A stretch of DNA of 9,900 bases, taken from assembly GCA_016867505.1 (NCBI GenBank), contig VGJH01000026.1, forward strand, positions 1 through 9,900, given 5' to 3'. Under the pieces are notes generated by a model, which was not told the origin of the DNA, searched no databases, and saw only the letters and a program-made list of their open reading frames with translations. The position numbers and the translations under genes were made by a program. This document shows, one piece after another, positions 6,619 through 9,900 of this stretch (position 1 is the first letter of the stretch; every line of letters begins with the position of its first letter). The stretch is from Candidatus Bathyarchaeota archaeon. Lineage in GTDB: Archaea; Thermoproteota; Bathyarchaeia; TCS64.

Positions 6619-7800
6619 TTATATTTGATAGGAGTAATGTTTTTTATTATTTTTAATGAACACTCTTGGTAATAGAAAATTCATTCCTACCATTAAAGAG
6701 TAGATCATTATTCCTGCTGTTTCTGCTGTGTGTGCTGCGTCATTTTCTCCTTGTTGGCTGATTGCTTCCACCACTGAGCCTACTTCAACCTTTGTGTCAT
6801 CTAAGTCGATTAATGTGTGGTTGACTGATACTGTTCCTAAAACTGGTTTTATGTGGTCTCCGACTTTGACTTTTCCTTTCTGTGTTAGTCCTCTGGGGAA
6901 TCCGTCTGAGTATCCGATGTGTAGGGTTCCTACTCGCATTTTTTTTGTTGCTGTGAACCGTTTGCTGTAGGTTAGGCTTTCTCCTGGTTCGATGGTTTTT
7001 ATCTGTTCTATTCTTGCTTTCATGGTGAAGCATTGTTTCAGGTCTATGTGTTTTTCCCTGTCTTTTGGTTCTGGGTATAGGCCGTATAGCATTATTCCTG
7101 GTCTCACTGCTTCGAGGTAGGTGTCTGGTTCATGGAAGATGGCGTTGCTGCTTGCCATACTTCTGACTCCGTATTTTATTCCAAGCTCATCAAGTTCAGC
7201 GCTGATCTGTTTCATGCGTTCTAATTGGATTTTATCAAGTTCAAGGTTCTCTGAAAGAGTTGAGAATAATCCCTCAATCTTTAGGTTCGGTAAAGTTGAT
7301 ACACTCTTGATTAATTCAATTGCATCGTTCCACCTGACACCGACTCTGCCGAGGCCTGTATCGATTTTTATCCAGACTGAAACAATTTTTCCCCGGTTTT
7401 TTGCTGCAGTGTCAAGTTTATCCGCTGTTTTCTGGAGGTAAACCGTCTGGGTTATGTTTTGATCAACAACTTCGTTGAATTTTTCATCTGAGAATAGTGG
7501 ATCCATGTTGATTATTCCACAATCTAATCCTGCTTCCCTTAACTGCTGAGCTTCATAGAGCTTAGCTACGAGCACACGTTTTATTCCAAGAGTCATCATA
7601 TGTGCAACAACTGGCACTAGACCATGCCCGTACGCATTGCTTTTAACACATGGTACAAGCTCAACTCCTACTTTTTTCTGAACTTGCTTAATGTTATGTG
7701 TAAGAGCATCAAGATCGATCTCCAACCAAGCTGGGAATCCTTCAATCTTTTTCTTAATATCTTCCTGTGAGGGGTGCTTCAAGAAATATGCTTCAGCCAA
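6619..7800 (-). CDS. alr: Alanine racemase-like PLP enzyme
   Basis: The 393-residue product has both fold-type III racemase domains. The PLP lysine is K53 in CVKSNAYGHG. R152 lies in IKIDTGLGRVG, S218 in ASSNA, R233 in AVRPGIMLYG (the pyridine-nitrogen contact) and Y278 in GESLTYSKRF, matching the second catalytic base of alanine racemase. GTLHIGYSDGFPRGL and GTVSVNHTLIDL are the C-terminal beta-domain signatures. The family interconverts L- and D-alanine. Two usually conserved positions differ: T181 where bacterial enzymes have the PLP-stacking histidine of GI(F/Y)THF, and VNH at 326-328 where they have MDQ. Either a shifted substrate (serine or another amino acid) or only drift is possible. 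The start is a TTG at 7800; a stop lies five codons upstream and no earlier ATG or GTG is in frame. It ends 33 bases from the CBS gene, convergent. Confidence 0.85.
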   Translation of the reverse strand: MAEAYFLKHPSQEDIKKKIEGFPAWLEIDLDALTHNIKQVQKKVGVELVPCVKSNAYGHGLVPVVAHMMTLGIKRVLVAKLYEAQQLREAGLDCGIINMDPLFSDEKFNEVVDQNITQTVYLQKTADKLDTAAKNRGKIVSVWIKIDTGLGRVGVRWNDAIELIKSVSTLPNLKIEGLFSTLSENLELDKIQLERMKQISAELDELGIKYGVRSMASSNAIFHEPDTYLEAVRPGIMLYGLYPEPKDREKHIDLKQCFTMKARIEQIKTIEPGESLTYSKRFTATKKMRVGTLHIGYSDGFPRGLTQKGKVKVGDHIKPVLGTVSVNHTLIDLDDTKVEVGSVVEAISQQGENDAAHTAETAGIMIYSLMVGMNFLLPRVFIKNNKKHYSYQI

Positions 7801-7859
7801 ATTAATCGATAATTAATATGTAATAGAATGTTAAGAAATTATCTAGTAATAAGATAAAC

Positions 7860-7880
7860 TAAAAGAATTTTTTTCTTTTA
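7860..7880. other. AT-rich hairpin downstream of the CorA-like gene
   Basis: TAAAAGAA and TTCTTTTA form an eight-base perfect stem around a five-T loop. It lies between the end of the CorA-like gene and the start of the racemase gene, both on the minus strand. It may help end the upstream transcript, or be chance in AT-rich sequence. Confidence 0.25.
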
Positions 7881-7887
7881 ATGGTTT

Positions 7888-7894
7888 AAAAAAA
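7888..7894 (-). terminator. Poly-T terminator for the CorA-like gene
   Basis: A7 on the + strand reads as T7 on the minus strand, 13-19 bases past the stop at 7907. This placement is typical of archaeal T-tract terminators and separates this gene from the racemase gene that follows 107 bases downstream. Confidence 0.4.
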
Positions 7895-7906
7895 TCTATT
7901 ATAACT

Positions 7907-9340
7907 TTAATGATTATTTTTATTATTTGTACCATTATCCGCTGTTACTAATAATCCTGTTCGTTTAGACCATAAGTAGGTTAGGATAGTTCCACCTATT
8001 GTTGTGCCTAATATTAACAAGATATAAAATGGTGCATCATTTGTATTGAAAGAAAAGATGTTTGTCTGCGATAATACTGTAGCAATTGTGTTTGGAACGA
8101 CGAACCCTGTTGCGATAATTGCTAAAAATGCAGCTAGTTTTGTTAATCTATTATTTGCTGCTGTTAATACATTATTTTTCTCAGATATTAGGTTATTATA
8201 CTCAGATATGCTGTTGTTTTTTTCTGATATCGTATTATTCACTTCTTGTAGTTGATTGTTTTTTTCTTGTAGTTTATTATTGTATTCTTGCAGTTGATTG
8301 CTGTATTCCTGAAGTTCATTATTTCGTTTCTGTAGTAAGTTATTCATGCCTTGCAACTTGTTGTTTTTATCTTGCAAGAGGTTGTTTTTTTCCTGGAGAA
8401 GGTTGTTATTAATGGACTGTATGCATTCCATTGATGATGCTAGTACCTCAGTTAAGTGCTCTGCTAATCCAAGTTGTCGGTTAATATCATCAATTGAGTA
8501 ACCAATTTTCTCTAAGATTTGAGGGGAATCGGTTACTAGTTCAGCGTCTCCGCTTCTAAGCTCAGCTAAGACATCGATTGTTGCCCATAAACCTGAATCA
8601 TATTTCAGCATTGTTTGCTTCATTTGGTAAATTTGATCAGTGATGTGTTTACTGTCAACAGTGTCTCCTTTTAAATCGCAGGTTAAGTCATCACTGCCCT
8701 CTTCAATGTCTTGAAGCCTCTCAAAGTTTTTAGTATTATTTTCATCAATTATTCTTAGAAGCGTTAAGCTCAACCATTCTTCTTTTTGATAATTCTTAGT
8801 TAGTCTAGACAAATAGCTTTCAGCGTATCTTCTCAAATTATTAAATCGTCTAGTTTCATGGTTATGTATACTTAAAATTAATTTATCTTTTATTAAGATT
8901 AATAATGGATTTAATGATAGTTCTAAATCGTGTACTCTGAATTTTGGTAAAAGAAGTCCCATCTCTGTACCAAAATCTTCATATCCACCAATTTTATTGC
9001 TAAGCAACTCTGTTACTAGCGAGTCACTGAATCCAAACATTAAAGCCACAGTTAACGCGCTTCCATCAAAGTCATCAGCGAAACAGTCTACCCAAGAAAT
9101 TTCGCTATTCTCGACAATTGGTACAAATTCATGAATGTTAGCTGAAAATATTGATCCAGTAACATTTTTTGAAATATATGCACAATAACTTGTATTTTGC
9201 TTGTTTTTTAAGTAATTTGATTGTGTGTTGCTTACTGTGGCCATGTCAAATCGTGACAGACTACCATCTTCTATATAGGGTTTACCAAAAATATTGTAGT
9301 AAATGAGAGTTTTTAATTTGATTTTTTTATTTTTCTCCAT
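7907..9340 (-). CDS. Divergent CorA-superfamily membrane protein with a long Asn/Leu heptad stalk
   Basis: The layout of this 477-residue protein follows CorA ion channels. A cytoplasmic mixed domain (about 1-165) holds ISWVDCFADD (81-90), a helix ALMFGFSDSLVTELL and the strand pair PLLILIKDKLILSIHNH (145-161). A helical bundle covers about 165-310. A stalk runs directly into TM1 (about 402-424), and TM2 (436-456) ends in a basic WSKR, with both ends inside. TM1's FVVP416NTIATVLSQTN427 lines up with the family's F-L-P-L-T-...-GMN: the Asn falls exactly 11 residues after the Pro, so the pore-mouth GMN reads QTN. Residues 311-401 are 13 uninterrupted heptads of x-N-N-x-L/I-x-x. CorA proteins usually have 320-370 residues, and the heptad block accounts for most of the excess. 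CorA relatives carry Mg, Co, Ni or Zn; the ion here is unknown. The assignment is by layout and motif spacing, not close similarity. Base composition is more AT-rich than its neighbours, which hints at transfer. Confidence 0.6.
   Translation of the reverse strand: MEKNKKIKLKTLIYYNIFGKPYIEDGSLSRFDMATVSNTQSNYLKNKQNTSYCAYISKNVTGSIFSANIHEFVPIVENSEISWVDCFADDFDGSALTVALMFGFSDSLVTELLSNKIGGYEDFGTEMGLLLPKFRVHDLELSLNPLLILIKDKLILSIHNHETRRFNNLRRYAESYLSRLTKNYQKEEWLSLTLLRIIDENNTKNFERLQDIEEGSDDLTCDLKGDTVDSKHITDQIYQMKQTMLKYDSGLWATIDVLAELRSGDAELVTDSPQILEKIGYSIDDINRQLGLAEHLTEVLASSMECIQSINNNLLQEKNNLLQDKNNKLQGMNNLLQKRNNELQEYSNQLQEYNNKLQEKNNQLQEVNNTISEKNNSISEYNNLISEKNNVLTAANNRLTKLAAFLAIIATGFVVPNTIATVLSQTNIFSFNTNDAPFYILLILGTTIGGTILTYLWSKRTGLLVTADNGTNNKNNH
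8138..8410 (-). repeat. Thirteen 21-base heptad repeats (NNxLQE type)
   Basis: This encodes residues 311-401 of the CorA-like protein. Every seven-residue unit carries Asn at position 3 and Leu or Ile at position 5; position 2 is Asn in all units except the sixth (Ser). Units 1-8 end mostly in LQ plus E, D, G or K, units 9-11 in ISE, units 12-13 in LT. A 21-base period is visible in DNA as repeated GTTATT/GTTGTT + CTTGTAG-like blocks on the + strand. Spacing is constant with no gap. Confidence 0.85.
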
Positions 9341-9362
9341 TATTATTTTTGAAATATATTTT

Positions 9363-9373
9363 TTAATATATAA
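9363..9373 (-). promoter_or_regulatory. Possible TATA box for the CorA-like gene
   Basis: The minus strand reads ATTATATATTAAAA, centred about 27 bases before the ATG at 9340, which suits a leaderless transcript. The whole spacer is very AT-rich, so only the spacing supports it. Confidence 0.3.
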
Positions 9374-9491
9374 TAAATATTATTAATTTTTTTTTAAGTT
9401 AATTTAGTTATGTATTAATAGAAAGAATCTTTGTTTCTTAATAATATCTTTCTTTTTTAAATTTTATTTTCCTTTTATTGATATTTTTATC

Positions 9492-9576
9492 CAATGTCAG
9501 ATAAAAATGTCTTATTTAATAAAATATAGGAAAATTGTATCTAAAAATGATAGAGTAGTCTTTTATCTGAACATTG
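9492..9576. repeat. Inverted repeat flanking the winged-helix gene promoter
   Basis: CAATGTCAGATAAAA at 9492-9506 is matched in reverse complement by TTTTATCTGAACATTG at 9561-9576. The arms agree over 15 bases except for one extra base in the second. The core TCAGATAAAA/TTTTATCTGA is a perfect ten-base match. The 54 bases between hold a TATA-like box. It could be a two-site operator for a dimeric regulator, perhaps the winged-helix protein itself, or a hairpin in an RNA. It falls in the 267-base spacer between the CorA-like and winged-helix genes, where no other gene is visible. Confidence 0.55.
9514..9527 (+). promoter_or_regulatory. Possible TATA box for the winged-helix gene
   Basis: ATTTAATAAAATAT lies between the two arms of the inverted repeat. 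Transcription would start near 9548, giving a leader of about 60 bases that contains the second arm and a Shine-Dalgarno sequence. Confidence 0.3.
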
Positions 9577-9595
9577 TATCGAAATAATCTGTTAA

Positions 9596-9600
9596 AGAGG
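9596..9600 (+). promoter_or_regulatory. Shine-Dalgarno AGAGG before the winged-helix gene
   Basis: AGAGG ends seven bases before the ATG at 9608. Four of its bases (GAGG) match the anti-Shine-Dalgarno CCUC. It is the clearest ribosome site in the window and fixes this start, implying a leadered mRNA unlike most neighbours. Confidence 0.5.
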
Positions 9601-9607
9601 CTTAAAG

Positions 9608-9868
9608 ATGAGAAGAACCAGTCTTGACGTTTATGTTGACATCCTTGAAGCAGCTGAGTCTGGAGCAAATAAAACAAGGTTAGTTTATAGGGCTAATCTT
9701 AATTTTGAGATAATTAAAAGATATTTGAAGACTCTGATGGAAAATGGCTTATTAGAGGAGAAAGTTGAAGGAAGATTCTTCACCACTAAAAAAGGCAGTC
9801 AATTTGTTGAACAGTATAAAGATTTAGTTATTCCACTTAACATGTCTGCCCTTGAAGTGAGGGATTAG
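9608..9868 (+). CDS. Sso10a-like winged-helix DNA-binding protein
   Basis: The 86-residue protein is almost entirely one winged helix. A first helix (about 4-18, SLDVYVDILEAAESG) is followed by NKTRLVYRANL (21-31) and the recognition helix FEIIKRYLKTLMENG (33-47). The wing LLEEKVEGRFFTT leads to a closing helix KKGSQFVEQYKDL (61-73). This pattern (RRS-x-L-x-x-x-x-DIL-x-A-x-x-SG-x-x-K-T-R-x-x-Y-x-A-N-L) is the archaeal Sso10a/HTH_45 type, which contains small DNA-binding proteins and local regulators. It usually dimerises, often through the last helix; here the tail after residue 73 is short and lacks the long coiled-coil of Sso10a itself. It may bind the inverted repeat upstream of its own gene. 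The target genes are not known. ATG 9608 is set by the AGAGG site. Confidence 0.85.
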   Translation: MRRTSLDVYVDILEAAESGANKTRLVYRANLNFEIIKRYLKTLMENGLLEEKVEGRFFTTKKGSQFVEQYKDLVIPLNMSALEVRD

Positions 9869-9900
9869 TAGGAAAGATAAAGGAACTCAATCCTTCTCAA

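Noticed and set aside
7121..7441. Open frame of 106 codons opposite the racemase gene
   Set aside because: The minus strand here encodes conserved racemase motifs (IKIDTGLGRVG and others); the + strand product resembles nothing.
8138..8410. CRISPR-like or non-coding tandem array
   Set aside because: Units are a continuous 21 bases without spacers, keep reading frame and vary mostly in ways that preserve the heptad pattern, so it is coding.
8046..8412. Two + strand open frames rich in Cys, Tyr and Leu opposite the heptad array
   Set aside because: A 21-base repeat stays open in several frames at once. The minus-strand frame gives a regular coiled coil joined to membrane helices, so these are by-products.

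Overview
This is an AT-rich window of about 9.9 kb, probably from an uncultured archaeon. The evidence is protein style rather than a marker gene. There is an Sso10a-like winged-helix protein, a secreted protein ending in an 'IPGY' + membrane helix + basic tail anchor, TATA-like boxes about 27 bases upstream of several starts, poly-T tracts after stops, and little Shine-Dalgarno signal. I lean towards Bathyarchaeia or a related sediment lineage, but there is no rRNA or other marker to settle it. No tRNA, rRNA, CRISPR array or transposase was seen.

Layout. Positions 47-486 hold a small SLOG/Rossmann-like gene broken by one missing base. An M19 (membrane dipeptidase family) metallopeptidase follows at 573-1799 (+). 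It converges, with a 5-base gap, on an MFS exporter at 1805-3067 (-). Upstream of the exporter on the same strand is a secreted, membrane-anchored protein (3127-4059, -) with a superoxide-reductase-like domain and two InlB-type repeats. A 133-base divergent spacer leads to a full-length oligoendopeptidase F-like M3 peptidase (4193-6025, +), then a two-CBS-domain protein (6142-6585, +). That gene converges on an alanine racemase-like gene (6619-7800, -). Next is a divergent CorA-superfamily membrane protein with a 13-heptad asparagine/leucine stalk (7907-9340, -). After an AT-rich spacer with a striking inverted repeat comes a small winged-helix gene (9608-9868, +).

Function. Three genes (M19 dipeptidase, M3 oligopeptidase, alanine racemase-like enzyme) would fit together in turnover of peptides, including ones with D-residues, by a heterotroph feeding on external protein or bacterial cell-wall debris. 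This is inference, because the genes do not form one operon. The best candidates for something undescribed are the CorA-like protein with its asparagine-layered stalk and QTN in place of GMN, the anchored superoxide-reductase-like surface protein, and the inverted repeat around the winged-helix promoter.
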